64,000 nt of DNA from Symbiodinium natans (Eukaryota; Sar; Dinophyceae; Suessiales; Symbiodiniaceae). Position 1 is the first letter of the stretch. Each line of letters begins with the position of its first letter. The stretch is taken from the NCBI GenBank assembly GCA_905221605.1, contig CAJNDS010002387.1, forward strand, positions 243,501-307,500. The letters are read 5' to 3'. The notes under the pieces were generated by a model, which saw nothing but the letters and a program-made list of their open reading frames with translations, ran no database searches and was not told where the DNA came from. Positions 1 to 11,100 of this stretch are shown here, one piece after another. A program made the position numbers and the translations under genes.

Positions 1-1019
1 CCTGCGAAGCAGCTAAAACAGTATGATTTTGCTGTAGGCTTCTTCAAGTTCAGAAAAACTAGGACCGGGAGTAGGCCCTTTTTTCTTTTTTTAGGGCTGG
101 GGTTCCCTTACAATCCCCTTAAAACCAAATAGGTTCCCTTTTTATTCCTAGGTTGCACCCGGGTCTAGAAAAGGAGGGTGCCGGAGCTGTGTCGGCACCT
201 TGCGTCTTGGCTGGCGGTCGTGCCCTGCGTCTCTTAGTAGCTGAATGAGTACACTTCACACTTTTTGGGATACTATAATCCCCTATAGACCCTATAATCC
301 CCTATAGACCCTAAACCCTAAACACTAAACCCTAAACCCTAAACCTGACAGTGTACACTTTTTGGGGGCTTATGAACTCAGCAGCTAAGATCCTCATCCT
401 CGCCCTGCGCTTGGCGCAGAAGCTGAAGTCCCAGGCCTGCCCAAAAAGCCCTAAGCCTCGAAGCCCTAAGCCCTAAGCCCTAAACCCTAAACCCTAAACC
501 CTAAACCCTAAGCCCTAAACCCTAAACCCTAAACCCTAAACCCTAAACCCTAAACCCTAAACCCTAAACCCTACCAGGCTCCCAGCTGGTATTTGGACCT
601 GCTTCTCTCGGCCGGAGTCGTGCTGTTCGGGCTTGCAGTTTTCATCTCCTGTGCCGCGATTGAGATTTTCGCCTTCCACTACGGTATGGGCTTCTTGGTT
701 TAGGGTTAAGGTTTAGGGTTTAGGGTTTAGGGTTTAGGGTATAAGCCCAGTGGTATCCTGTTTCCTTTTTTTGTGTTCAAGGTTCCCTTATAAATTAGCG
801 AACCCCAAAAAATGGGTGCCCTTATTATAACATGGTTGCTGGGCTAGCACCCGAAACCCTAAACCCTAAACCCTAAACCCTAAACCCTAAACCCAAGGCT
901 TCGAGGTTGGCGCCGTAGCCTACTTTGGTGTGACAGCCGTCGTCGCCCTGTTGCTCTGGCACGCGTTGCCGGTGCTACCCTCGGTGGTTGCCGCCGAAGC
1001 TGCGGATCCGGCCGCGTAG
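1..1019 (+). CDS. C-terminal part of a multi-pass membrane protein (5' end outside window)
   Basis: Five exons: 1-61, about 170-236, 390-434, 578-683 and 898-1019, stop TAG 1017-1019. Junction phases agree from the second exon to the stop. The joined product is strongly hydrophobic, with a segment around LDLLLSAGVVLFGLAVFISC and a second around AVAYFGVTAVVALLLW, then a short Ala-rich tail ending AAEAADPAA. The protein family was not recognised. The second intron (237-389) is a complete introner-like element; the third starts with GC; the fourth (684-897, GTATGG to AAG) contains telomere heptamers and a second inverted-repeat element. The first exon (begins PAKQLKQYDFAVGFF) is joined less surely, because the element at 62-169 has no GT at its start. 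Hydrophobic continuity across three junctions is the main support. Confidence 0.62.
62..169 (+). mobile_element. introner-like element, family C (GGACCCAGAGTAGG ... TTGGGTCTAG)
   Basis: The ends CTAGGACC(G/C)..GAGTAGGCCC and ..GGGTCTAG are imperfect inverted repeats. Related copies lie at 5052-5286, 18902-18996, 21609-21712, 40735-40850 and 58048-58154. The middle of each copy has a weaker palindrome (TTCCCTTATAAGCCCC / AAAAAAGGGCACCC). Here it separates two open segments and appears to be spliced out. Confidence 0.6.
237..389 (+). mobile_element. introner-like element, family A, forming a whole intron
   Basis: Starts GTAGCTGAATGAGTACACTT and ends GAACTCAGCAGCTAAG; the two ends are imperfect inverted repeats (TAGCTGA-TGAG versus CTCAGCAGCTA), with an inner pair around GTGTACACTTTTTGGG. 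Removing it exactly joins the reading frame of the membrane-protein gene. Its centre holds CCCTAAA repeats that the other two copies lack. Other copies: 8987-9083 and 30420-30520. Confidence 0.75.
742..851 (+). mobile_element. introner-like element, family B (AGCCCAGTGG ... CTGGGCTA)
   Basis: Inverted ends AGCCCAGTGGTA and GCTGGGCTAGCAC enclose a second palindrome (AAGGTTCCCTTATAAATTAGC / CCCAAAAAATGGGTGCCC). Copies also at 19911-20026, 44291-44405, about 45361-45473, 47130-47240 and 50098-50210. This copy lies inside an intron, flanked on both sides by telomere heptamers. Confidence 0.65.
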
Positions 1020-1023
1020 GAGA

Positions 1024-1176
1024 CAGCCCAGAGACTCCCAGGGTTTAGGGTTTAGGGCTTTAGGGTTCAGGGTTTAGGGTTTAGGGTTTAGGGTTCCTGA
1101 AACCATAAAGAGGAGCCCTAGTACAATCTAAGGGAATTTCCTTAATTCAGGGGTAATTGTGGGAGTCTCTGGGAGC
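1024..1176 (+). mobile_element. inverted-repeat element, family E, split by telomere heptamers
   Basis: CAGCCCAGAGACTCCCA at the left and TGGGAGTCTCTGGGAGC at the right are inverted. The interior starts with a run of TTTAGGG before reaching element-like sequence (AATTTCCTTAATTCAGGGG). The cleaner copy at 29464-29572 has no heptamers inside. It starts five bases after the stop codon of the membrane-protein gene. Confidence 0.6.
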
Positions 1177-1485
1177 CAGACCATTGAAATCATTGGTCCT
1201 TTGGAGCCCCATTCTCGTGGTAAAACGACTTGACTTGCTATATGTCTTCTTGCGCCTTTTGGCAGTCCAACCCTAAACCCAGACCTCACCTGGGACTCTC
1301 TTTACCTACTGTTTTTTTCTGGGTTATACCTCCTAAAAATAGAGTCCCAGGTAAACCCTAATTACCCTAAACCCTATACCCTATAGCCCTAAATACCCTA
1401 AACCCTATAACCCTAAACCCTAGACCCTAAACCCTATATCCCTAAATTACCCTAACTACCCGAACAACCCACGTTGTGAAACGAG

Positions 1486-1524
1486 GTCAACGACGAGCCG
1501 CTGGGCCGATCCGTCGACGAGGCC
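1486..1524 (+). CDS. candidate internal exon, unknown protein
   Basis: AG-bounded on the left and followed by GTACGG, it encodes VNDEPLGRSVDEA. The stretch is unique, GC-rich sequence between telomere-type arrays. It may belong to the gene whose exons start at 2722, but the phases do not join directly, so a further exon would be needed. Confidence 0.35.
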
Positions 1525-1546
1525 GTACGGCGGCCTGTCAGCACTC

Positions 1547-1990
1547 TAGGGTTTAGGGTTTGGGGTTTAGGGTTTAGGGTTTGGGGTTTAGGGTTTAGGG
1601 TTTGGGGTTTAGGGTTTGGGGTTCAGGGTTTAGGGTTTGGGGTTTTGGGTTTAGGGTTTAGGGTTTAGGCTTTGGGGTTTGGGGTTTAGGGTTCGGGGTT
1701 TGGGGTTCGAGGTTTGGGGTTTGGGGTTTGGGGTTTGGGGTTTGGGGTTTGGGGTTTGGGGTTTGGGCTCGAGCGCGGGAAGGTGGCGGGTTTAGGGTTT
1801 ATAGGGTTTGGGGTGTATAGGGGTTTATAGGGTTATAGAGTTATAAGGGTTTAGAAGGGGCTTATAGGGTTTTTTAGGGGTTTATAGGGGTTAAAGGGGT
1901 TTATAGGGTTTACAGGGTTTATAGGGGTTTATACCAGGGTTTATAAGGGTTTCGAAGGGTTTATCGGGCGTTCTCGGGCTTTTTAGGGGT
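1547..1990. repeat. telomere-variant arrays (TTTGGGG, then TTTATAGGG-like)
   Basis: TTTAGGG gives way to TTTGGGG (about 1668-1765) and, after a short unique break, to GGTTTATAGGGG-type units up to about 1990. Runs of one variant side by side suggest local tandem amplification rather than independent insertion. No coding exon was seen between 1990 and 2720. Confidence 0.75.
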
Positions 1991-2721
1991 TTGTAGGGTT
2001 TAGGGGTTGCAGGTCTACGGGAGAAACGTGGCATGCGTCTACAGCCCTAAACCCTTCCTAAACCCTGAATGTTTCGGCCTCAGAGCGTTTAGGCAGTTTG
2101 GGGTACGAGGTTTCTTGTCAGGGATGCTTGCAGTGTTGCGGGCTTCAGGCCCATGGTTTCGGTTTGGGGTTTATAGGGCTTGGGGTTCCGGATTTGGGTT
2201 TAGGGTTTAGGGCTTAGGGTTGGGAGAAGTCTGGCCAATGCTGGGGTTCGGTTTCAGGGGTTGAGGTTTCGCGGGTCTCTTGACGATTTTGGCAGGGTTG
2301 CACTTGAGTTACGTGCCTCCTTATGCCCCTTAAGTTCTGGAGTGGGGTGTATATGCGGTATACAAGTTTAAGGGACCGTGCAACACACCCTAAGCCCTCG
2401 GCCCTCGAAAGCCCTTGGATCCTAAACGATTGGCGATTTGGGGTTCAGGACTGATCCCCCGCCAAACCCTGGACCCCTGAACCCTGGTTACACCCTAAAC
2501 CCCAAGCCGCCCGAGTCCTTCCGGCCCAAGAACCTCAAAAACCTTGAAACCCTCAAATTCTTGGAGTCCCAAAACCCCAAAACCGTAAACCTTAAGCCCT
2601 AAACCCTAAACCCTAAACCCTAAAACCTAAGCCCTAAACCCTAAACCCTAAACCTTATAAACCTTAAGCTCTAAACCCCTAAAGCAACAAAAGAGACTCT
2701 TAAAGCAAAAAGCGACTCTAG

Positions 2722-3978
2722 GATGCTGGATGCTCTCCAGTACTTCGAGAAGAATGGCAAGGCCCCACCAGCCCGTGGTTTAGGGTTTATGGTTTAGGGT
2801 TTAGGGTTTAGGTTTTGTGTTGTTTTTTTCTTCTGGGGGGGGGGGGGGGTTATGGTAACCCTAAGCACTTAAACCCAAAACCAAAAAAAACCCAAACCCT
2901 AGACCCTAGACTCTGAACACAACTTAGTCCTTGCTGGGGGGGGATTCTGGGCTTTGCAGGCGACGTGCCCCTACGTCCTAAGCAAACGAAACCGTAAGAC
3001 CGGCTTCGGGCTGGGAGGGGTTTTAGGGTTTAGGATTTAGGGTTTAGGGTTTAGGGTTTAGGATGTAGGGGGTATAGACCAGCTCTGCAGAGGGATCGTT
3101 GGGAACTCGGTATCCCCTGTAGATCCCTTGTTAGGATTTACAAGGGCACCTACTTCCCGAATTCCCGACTTTGAGCCGGCACATTTTTGGGGTTGAGATT
3201 TTGGGGGGTGGAGAGTGTAGGGCCTGAGGTTCTAGAACTTTAGGGCGTAGCTCCTAGGGTGCAAGGTCTACCCCAAACCATAAACCCTAGCCCTAAACCC
3301 CAAACCCTAAACCCTAAACCCCCTTGAAAGGTCTGCCCTGCAAACTTCAAGGGCGACGACTCTCTGGGCTCCGCCGCCGTCCCGCTCACGGAGCGCTTCA
3401 AGGATGCGCGCCCCCGGAGCGTTGCAAACCCCGTAGGGTTTAGGGTTTAGGGTTTAGGGTTTAGGGTTTAGGGTTTAGGGTTTAGGTTGTAAGGCATAGG
3501 GTTTAGGGCAGGGTGTAGGCTTCAAGGTTCCATGGTTTTGAGGTTTAGGGGTCCAGGGCTTGGGGTTTTTAGAAGGCGGGGGTTATGTTGGGTGGATGGC
3601 GTGGCGTTGGGCGTGTATGGCTGACGTCGGGGGAGCAAAGTTGAGACTGTCTCACTGTCTCTGATGTTCAGACCTAAAACCCGAAACCCTAAACCCTGAG
3701 CCCATAACCCTAAACCCTGAGCCCTAAACCCTGAACCCTGAACCCTGAACCCTAGACCTCCTACACCTCCTACGTACTTGTAAGCGGGGGTGTAGGGTTT
3801 AGGGTGAGGGTAGGGTGAGGGTACTCATATGTAGGGTTAGGCTTGTAACCCTAAACCCTAAACAACCCTTGCAACCCTAAACCCTAAACCGTAAACCCTA
3901 AACCCTAAACCCTAAACCCTGAACCTATCACGCGGCTAGGACGTGGCTGGCTACCTGGGCAAGAAGTATGGCCAGTGA
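2722..3978 (+). CDS. small unknown protein, five exons, possibly complete
   Basis: Exons 2722-2777, 2960-2993, 3091-3109, 3352-3432 and 3940-3978 have compatible phases and canonical borders (donors GTTTAG, GTAAGA, GTATCC, GTAGGG; acceptors TAG, CAG, CAG, AAG, TAG). Read from the first ATG (2723) to TGA 3976-3978 they give 75 residues, beginning MLDALQYFEKNGKAPPAR, passing through PLTERFKDARPRSVANP and ending DVAGYLGKKYGQ. No membrane segment or known domain was recognised. Introns are 97-507 nt and hold telomere heptamers in both orientations. The ATG may be internal: a coding exon at 1486 lies upstream. The 19-nt exon is the weakest link. Confidence 0.5.
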
Positions 3979-4235
3979 GGAGATGAACTAGCCAACCCTC
4001 AGCGTGGCTCCGCTTCCTGAGATTTTGGTGTCATTGGGTTTAGGGCTTAGGGCTTAGGGTTTAGGGTTTAGGGTTAGGGTTTAGGGTTTAGGGTTAGGGT
4101 TTAGGGTTTAGGGTTCAGGGTTTAGGGTTAGGGTTTAGGGTTTATTGCTTTGTAAGGCTTAGTCGTGAAAGTGCAGTGCGGCTTTAGGTGCCCTCATGGG
4201 CTGTAGGTTTGTAGGCGTAGAACTGTGACTCAAAG

Positions 4236-4270
4236 ACCCGGCGAGAAATCAAGCTCGCAGAACAAAGCGC
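4236..4270 (+). CDS. candidate exon, unknown
   Basis: Encodes TRREIKLAEQS between CAAAG and GTAACC. A following TTGCAG at 4308 could join it to a short end (AIDP then TGA at 4319). Isolated and short, hence low confidence. From here to 5650 there are only heptamer arrays, CAT repeats and a family C element. Confidence 0.25.
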
Positions 4271-4861
4271 GTAACCCTAAACCCTAAACCCCAAACCCCA
4301 CGTTGCAGGATCGACCCTTGAGCCTATAGACCGGGGTTTGGAGGATATAGGATATGGCGATGAAGGCTCGATAAACCCTATACGTCCTAAACCCTACACC
4401 CTAAACCCTAAACCCTAAACCCCGTGAGCCCTACAAGTCCCATGAAAGCCCTCTATAAGCCATGAACCCTCTAGAGCTGATAATCCCTAAGCCCTGAACC
4501 CTACATTGCACTCTGAGCCCTGAGCCCTAAACCCTAAACCCTAAACCCTATACCCTACACCCTAAACCCTAAACCTTCAACTTTGGGATGCTGAATCTTG
4601 TGCCGTGGCGCGCCGAAGCTGATGTCCTTTAAGGCCTCAGGCTTTCGGGGATTAGGGCTTTAGTTAGGGCTTAGGGTTTAGGGTTTAGGGTTTAGGGTTT
4701 AGGGTTTAGGGTTTAGGGTTTAGGGTTTAGGGTTTAGGGTTTAGGGTTTAGGGTTTAGGGTTTAGGGTTTAGGGTTTAGTTTTCTGGCTTAGGGTTTAGG
4801 GTTAGGACTGAGCGTAGGGAGGGAACTTGGGATTTTGGTACCCTATAGAGTCCCTTCACTA

Positions 4862-4905
<44 letters not shown>

Positions 4906-4957
4906 CATCACCCTAACCCCTAAACCCCTAAACCCCTAAACCCCTAAACCCTTAAGC

Positions 4958-4989
<32 letters not shown>

Positions 4990-4990
4990 C
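4862..4990. repeat. CAT trinucleotide microsatellite
   Basis: Two blocks of pure CAT repeats (about 4862-4906 and 4958-4989), separated by CCCTAAAC repeats of a CCCCTAAA type. Confidence 0.95.
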
Positions 4991-5051
4991 CGTCCGCTGA
5001 ACCCTGAGCTCCAACGCCTAGCTCAACAATCAGCTCCCTGAGGCTTTGAAC

Positions 5052-5286
5052 TAGGACCCAGAGTAGGCCCTTCTTCTTTTTTTAGGGTTTAGGACCCAGA
5101 GTGGGCGCTTATTCTATTTGTTTAGGGTTTAGGACCCGGAGTAGGCCCCTTTTCTATTTTTTTGGGGTTTAGGACCCAGAGTGGGCCCCTTATTCTGTTT
5201 TTTTAGGGTTTTCGGGTTTCCTTCCAATGGCCTCTTTCAACCGACAAGTGCACCCTCTTCGTTTCCGAGGTTGCTCTTGGGTCTAG
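5052..5286 (+). mobile_element. family C element with its 5' end repeated four times
   Basis: The motif GGACCC(A/G)GAGT(A/G)GGC occurs four times at about 38-bp spacing (from 5054, 5090, 5128 and 5170), each followed by a T-rich run and TTTAGGG or TTTGGGG; the normal 3' end TTGGGTCTAG closes the element at 5286. This looks like tandem duplication of the left end with a heptamer trapped in each unit. Confidence 0.65.
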
Positions 5287-5650
5287 TGAATCTCTGGATC
5301 TCCTGGTCTAAAGCTAGGGTTTAGGGTTTAGAGTTTAGGGTTAAGGGTTTAGGGTTTAGGGTTTAGGGCTTAGGATGGATGGCGCACTAGTTCCCCCTGT
5401 TTTTGTTTCTGCGTTCTTGCACAAGCCACCCCAATCCGAACAACAGCTGTTTTTTTTTGCGATCCTTGACTTTGCCCTCAAGGGGTTTAGGGTTAGGGGT
5501 GTTACCCTAAACCCTGAAGCCTAAACCTTGAAACCTTAGGTTATGATGCCCTAAACCCTAAACCCTGAACCCTAAACCCTAAACGCTAAACCCTAAACCC
5601 TGAACCCTAGACCCTAAACCCTTAGGGTATGATGTGGTTACTTGTGTCAG

Positions 5651-5712
5651 GCTGCTGACGGGAAGACGACAGCCATGCTGTGCGCCCTCGAGGCCTCAGA
5701 ACATGGGACTCC
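5651..5712 (+). CDS. candidate exon with a GKTT motif
   Basis: After GTGTCAG, the frame reads AADGKTTAMLCALEASEHGT and ends before GTTTCGG. GKTT followed by a hydrophobic stretch resembles the end of a Walker A loop, as in ABC-type ATPases, but only about 20 residues are visible and no Walker B or signature motif was found nearby. Function is therefore only a suggestion. Confidence 0.35.
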
Positions 5713-5892
5713 GTTTCGGGTTTACGGCCTAAACCCTATAAACCCTGGGGTTTAGGGTTTAGGGTTTTGAGCTTCTAACCCTAAACCCTAAACCCTAAAC
5801 CCCAAACCCTAAACCCCAAACCTAAACACCGGCTTTGGAGTTGGTTTCATGGCGCTTCGGGTGCTTGTAGGGATTGGGGTTCCAGGTTTATC

Positions 5893-5975
5893 CTAAGGGT
5901 CCGTGTACCTGGACACTTGGGCCTTAAAGTACTTCCTATGTAGGGACTAATTAATAATGTACACGGACCCTTAGG
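5893..5975. mobile_element. short inverted-repeat element
   Basis: CCTAAGGGTCCGTGTAC at the left is matched by GTACACGGACCCTTAGG at the right, a 17-bp perfect terminal inverted repeat around a ~50-bp AT-rich core. One copy only was noticed. Confidence 0.7.
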
Positions 5976-6199
5976 GCTAGGCACATAGACTTGGAGGATT
6001 CCGGGGATTCAGACAGGTTTCGATGGGGTGCGCGGTTTCCGGCTCGGGGTGTTGGGGGTTTTAGGGTGTAGGGTTTAGGGCTTTTTAGGGTTTAGGTTCT
6101 TTTTTTTTTTTGCGGCGTAGGGGTTTTTGTAGGGTTTTTTAGGGTCTAGGGTTTAGGGTTTCCGGATTGAGAGACCCCTAAGACCCCGACCCCAAGCCC

Positions 6200-7700
6200 A
6201 TGACAAGGAACTTTTCTTTTTTGCTCGGCCAGCTGTTTTCCTTTTCCTTTTTTTGCTCGGCCAGCCGCGCCCCGAACAAAAAGCGCGCCCGGAGGTTTTT
6301 TTGCTCGGCCAGCCGCGTCCCGAACACAAAAAAGCGCGCCTCTGGGCGAGATTATAAGAGGTGTTCTTATAAAACGAAGAACTCATAGGAATCCTATTGA
6401 AATGAATAGAATCCTTGGCAGAGTTTATTTGGAATCCTATTTAAAGTAGTAAGAATTAGTAGACTTCCCATTAACTTTAGTCGGAAACCTTGTAGTAAGA
6501 TTTATAGGAACCCTCTAAAAGTTAATGAGAAATCGTTTAAACTTCACTGGAATCCTACCAAATTCACAAGAATCCTATGAGAGGCGTTATTTCTTTTGCT
6601 CGGCCAGCCGCGTCTGGAACAAACAAAACACGCGCCCCTGGACGAAGGCCCACACGACCCCCTCCCCGCTTGCCCCCCAACCTCACCGTTTTTGAAGCCA
6701 TGCAAGCTTGCTTCAAAGCATATGAGTCTTGAAACCCAACATGCGAGCGCTGTGTTGGCAAATGGGGGGCGCTGCGCCCCCTCCAACCCCCCCGCTTTTC
6801 GAAGAGGCTGCGCCCACCCCAACCCCCTCGGCTTTCTTAAAACCGTGCAAGCTTGTTTCAAAGCATATGACCCCCAGCATATGAGTCTTTTTGAAACCCA
6901 AGCACTGTGTTTGCAAATGGGAGGGCTGCACCCTGCCCCTACCCCCTCCCACCCCCGTGTCAAAGCCGTGCAAGCTTGTTTCAAAGCATACGAACGATTG
7001 AATCCCATGATGCGAGCATTGTGTTTGCAAACGCGGGGCGGGGGGGGGGGGGGGGGGGCCCCCAACCCCAAGTTGTGCAAGCTTGTGAGCAAGATTCCTA
7101 CGAAAAGTAGTATGAAATCCGAGGAAAATACGGAGGGAATGCAGGTTTTCCTGGGAAAAACAAGACATGGACCAAATCCTATGAAAATATGGACGGAATG
7201 GGGGCTTTCCTAAGAAAAACCAAGAAAATTGAAAAAATAAAGACAATAACCCAAAAAAACGAAAACAAAAACTCCACCTGTCTACTGCTTCGGCTTAGGG
7301 GCAATTCCTTCGGAAGGTGTTGGTATGGAAACAGTTTTTTCCCTATGAAAACTTCGATAAAAATAGAGTTTTCCCACTTGCAATAGAGAAAATTCCGTTT
7401 TTCGCTGAGAATATAGATAGAAGGTTTTCCTTATGAAGAATATCAACATGGAGTTAAACATGAAAAAATCGAGTGTTTTCTTTTCTCTGGGCCAGCTGCA
7501 TGCCGAATAAATACGCGGCTACCCCAGTGTTTTTTTTTGCTGGGCCAGCCGTCGCGTCCCGAACAAAAGCAAAACGCACCCCGGCCAGCCGCGTCCCGAA
7601 CCAAAAAAAACGCGCCCGGGTGTGTTTTTTTGCTCGGCCAGCCGCGTGAGTCACAAAAAGGCGTGCTGAGCAAAAAACGTACGGAGCAAAAAACAACACT
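6200..7700. repeat. mixed repeat region without genes
   Basis: The motif TTGCTCGGCCAGCCGCGTC recurs near 6253, 6303, 6597, 7540, 7581 and 7630. Between 6680 and 7090 there are imperfect copies of a ~110-bp unit (GTGCAAGCTTG..TCAAAGCATATGA..GTTTGCAAATGGGG) also found at 32.9-33.6 kb. Short motifs such as GGAATCCTAT recur at 6385-6580. Open frames on both strands here are translations of these repeats. Confidence 0.8.
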
Positions 7701-8150
7701 CTTACCCCCATTACAAGCAATGTGCTGAGATGATTGTTCTTCGCGCACAAGAGCCGCAAAAGCACACCCCAACAAACCCTCTCTGAACCCGAGCCTTAAA
7801 CCCTACACCCTCCAATGATCCCTGTAGAAAATCTTGCAATTAAGCCTCGAACACTATAACCCTAAACCCTAAACCCTACAAGCCCTAAACCCCAAACCAA
7901 AGACTCTTTTAAAGCCCAAGCAGCTCCTTCTTCAGCTCGGAGGAGTTGGTTCTGAGATTTGGATTCTCGGGTTTAAACCCTATGAAGCTGGGGGGGTTTG
8001 AAAACCTTAGGGTTCAGGGTCTAGGATTTCGGATTTGGGGGGGGGGGGGAGTTCATGGATTAGGTTTGAGGTCGAGCTTCGAGGGTTTAGGGTTTAGGGT
8101 TTAGGGTTTTAGGGTTAGGGGATGCTTTTTAGGGTCTTTTGAGGGCAGTC

Positions 8151-11100
8151 ATGGCGCAACAGGGTGGCACTCGACTCATCAAGCACTTGGGCGACGCTTG
8201 CCGCGAATATGGGTTCGGGGAGGGCTTCTTCAGGGTTTAGGGTTTAGGGTTTAGGAGTTTAGGGTATAGGGTTTGGGGGTTTTAGGGTTTGGGGTTTAGG
8301 GTTTAGGGTTTTAGGGTTTTAGTGTTTTAGGGTTTCGGGATACTTCCAGAGGCTACGAGGTACTACACTGCGATGCCATGTGGCGCACAGGTAGTGCAAC
8401 GCATGCAAAACAGAGGAGCCTAAACAATAACCAGCATTCTCCCGATATTATTTGTCTGTGCATATGGTAGCAAAAGCTACTCAACATACCCATCCGAATC
8501 GAATAGGCTCCTAGGTTGCATGCGTGCCTGTACCTGGAGGTTCACGGGTAGGTATATGTAGGGAATCAAGCAGGGTAGGTCCGGTTTTGATTACGTCGTA
8601 TAGACACCCACGAACCTGCAAGCACTCTACCAGAAACCCGAAGACCTAAATCCAAGCCCACATTACCCATGTCGGTGGATCCTCGGGTTTAGGGTTTGGG
8701 GTCTAGGGTTTAGGGTTTAGGGTTCAGGGTTTAGGGTTTAGGGTTTAGGGTTTAGGGTGAAACTGAGGAGCAGGGAGTCGACATCGACGTGCAGGATGAG
8801 AATGGCTGGACCCTCCTGCCTCTGGGCTCCGTTAGGGTTAGGGTTTAGTGTTTAGGGTTTAGGGTTTAGGGTTTAGGGTTTATGGCTTCGGGTTTAGGGT
8901 TTAGGATTTAGGATTTAGGGTTTAGGGTTTTGGTTTAGGCTGGCAGAAAATAGCTTTTTTGATTCTTTCAGAGGGTCTAGCGCTGAGTAGCTGAGTGAGT
9001 ACACTTTACACTTTTTCGGATATTATAAGCCCCTATAGAACTGAAAGTGTACACTTTTTTTGGCTTATGTCAGCAACTAAAAGGGTGGGTTTTGTCCCTT
9101 GCCTCCTGTCGGAAGACCCAGGTTCTTTGCCACAGAGACGTCGAACAAGGAGCTGGGCGCCTGAACCCGAACCTCAAACCCCAAACCCCAAACCTCAAAC
9201 CCCAAACCCCAAGCCCCAAACCCCAAAACCCAAACCCCAAACCCCAAACCATAGACCCTAAACCTGAAGAAACCCGAGACCCTAAACCTCCAGACCGAGT
9301 TAGTTGCTGACTGGGTTGGCCAGGCTTGAAAGAACGCCGAATCCGAAGCCCCAATAAAGACCTATAAAGCCCTCAACCCTGAGCTTAACGAGCGCAACCG
9401 TAGGGTTTAGGGTTTAGGGTTTAGGGTTTAGGGTTTAGGGTTTAGGGTTTAGGGTTTAGGGTTTAGGGTTTGGGGGGGTTGTTTTAGGGTCTCGGGTTTG
9501 GGGTTTTAGGATTTTAGGGTTTTGGGGTTGAGGCTTTTGGGTTTCAGGGTTTTGAACTTTCTGGTTTTTGGGATTTAGGTTCTAGGGTTTTTGCCAAAAG
9601 GTTTCCACTCTCTCGGGGTCTGTCCATGCGAGGTATAGGCCTGCGGAGCCGCGAGCATCTACAGTACTGGTGAGCGGAATAGCCTGCTCTGCCGGGGAAG
9701 CCAAAGCCTTAAACCCCAAAACCCCAAATCCCAAACCCCAAACCCTAAACCCCAAAGCCTAATTTCAGGCCTAGCGGCACGGGCCGGCCCCCGCCCCCCA
9801 AAGCACGAAACCTTGAACCTTGGCACTGTCTTCTCTTTCCCGTGTCTTTGTCCTCTCCTTCTCTCTGTCTCTCTTTCTCCTGCCTTCGCCCCCCCTCCCT
9901 CCCCCCCCCTCCCCCCCCGGCGCGCGCGCGCGCGCGCGCCGCGCGCGCGCGCGCGCACCCGCATCAGGAGCATCAGTGGGGTTGGTTTGGGGGCCTTAAA
10001 AGCATTCTATGCATGCGTTTTGCCTTCGAGAAAACGCTGTAAACACGTGTTTTTGGGCTTGGGAAGCCTTTTGGGACCCAGGAAAGGGAGCATCATGAGC
10101 ATCAGCGGCCTCCCCCAGGCCATCCAAAACCCCCTTAAACACGCCGATTGTATGTGCTTGAACGCTTGCGTGCCCACGAAACCCCCAAAAGCAAGACCCC
10201 GAATGCCCTTAAGGGCATTCGGGGTCCTGCTGTTCGGGTGTTTTGTAGGCACGAAGCCGTTCGAGCGCGTAAAATGAGCGATTTTAGGGGCGTTTTTACG
10301 TGGACCCACAAAACACTCGGTATTTACGAGGTTTTCTGCTGTTGGAACACCCCCCCAAACCGAGCATCATGAGCATCAGCTGGGTCTCTGGGCCGTGGGC
10401 CCGGACCCCCCCACGAAGCCCAAGAGAAGCGATGGCTCGATGATGCGCCCGGACCCCGCGCATCAGCAGCATCAGCAGACCCCCCCCCGGACGTGGGTTT
10501 CGATGATGCGCACTTTGGGGGTGGGTCAAGGGCAACAGGGGTGGGGGTCGGAGGCACGCGTGAAAAACCTCATAAAAACACGGTATTTACGGTGATTTCA
10601 GCGTTTTTCAGCGTTTTTTATTGCCTTGGGCCCGCGGGCCAGGGCTGCTGATGCTCATGATGCTCGCCTGGTTTTGGGCTTCCGGTACCCCCCCCAAACC
10701 TTGAAAAACGCGGTTTCGGCCTGGCGCGCGCCCCATAGGGCCGATGATGCGCGCCCGTGAGGGTTTAATGGGGTGCTGCGGGTGTTTTGTGGCCTCGGTT
10801 TTTCGTAAAAACCCATGGTTTTTACGAGGTTTTCGTGCTTTTCGCACCACCGCGTGTTGCGTCCCCTTGGATGCCGTTTTGGAGGCCTCCCGAAGGGCCC
10901 CGCGCGAATTTGAAGCAATTTTGGGCGGGGTCGGCGGCTCGGGCGCTCGCCCCTTAAAGCTAGCGCTTTAGTGCGACGCGGGCTCCGCCCTGGACCACGG
11001 GCGGCGCGGGGGCCGGATTTAAGAGCCTCCGGCTCAAGCCGCCGACCCCGCCGGAGCATTGTTCAGGGCTCAAGCGGCGCAGCGTGCCCCGGCGCCAAAC

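Noticed and set aside
300-575. A true chromosome end
   Set aside because: Arrays are short, in both orientations, and flanked by genes on each side throughout the window.
6544-7246. Long open frames on both strands
   Set aside because: They read through ~110-bp repeat units and homopolymer runs; the same peptides recur at 33 kb. No splice or codon support.
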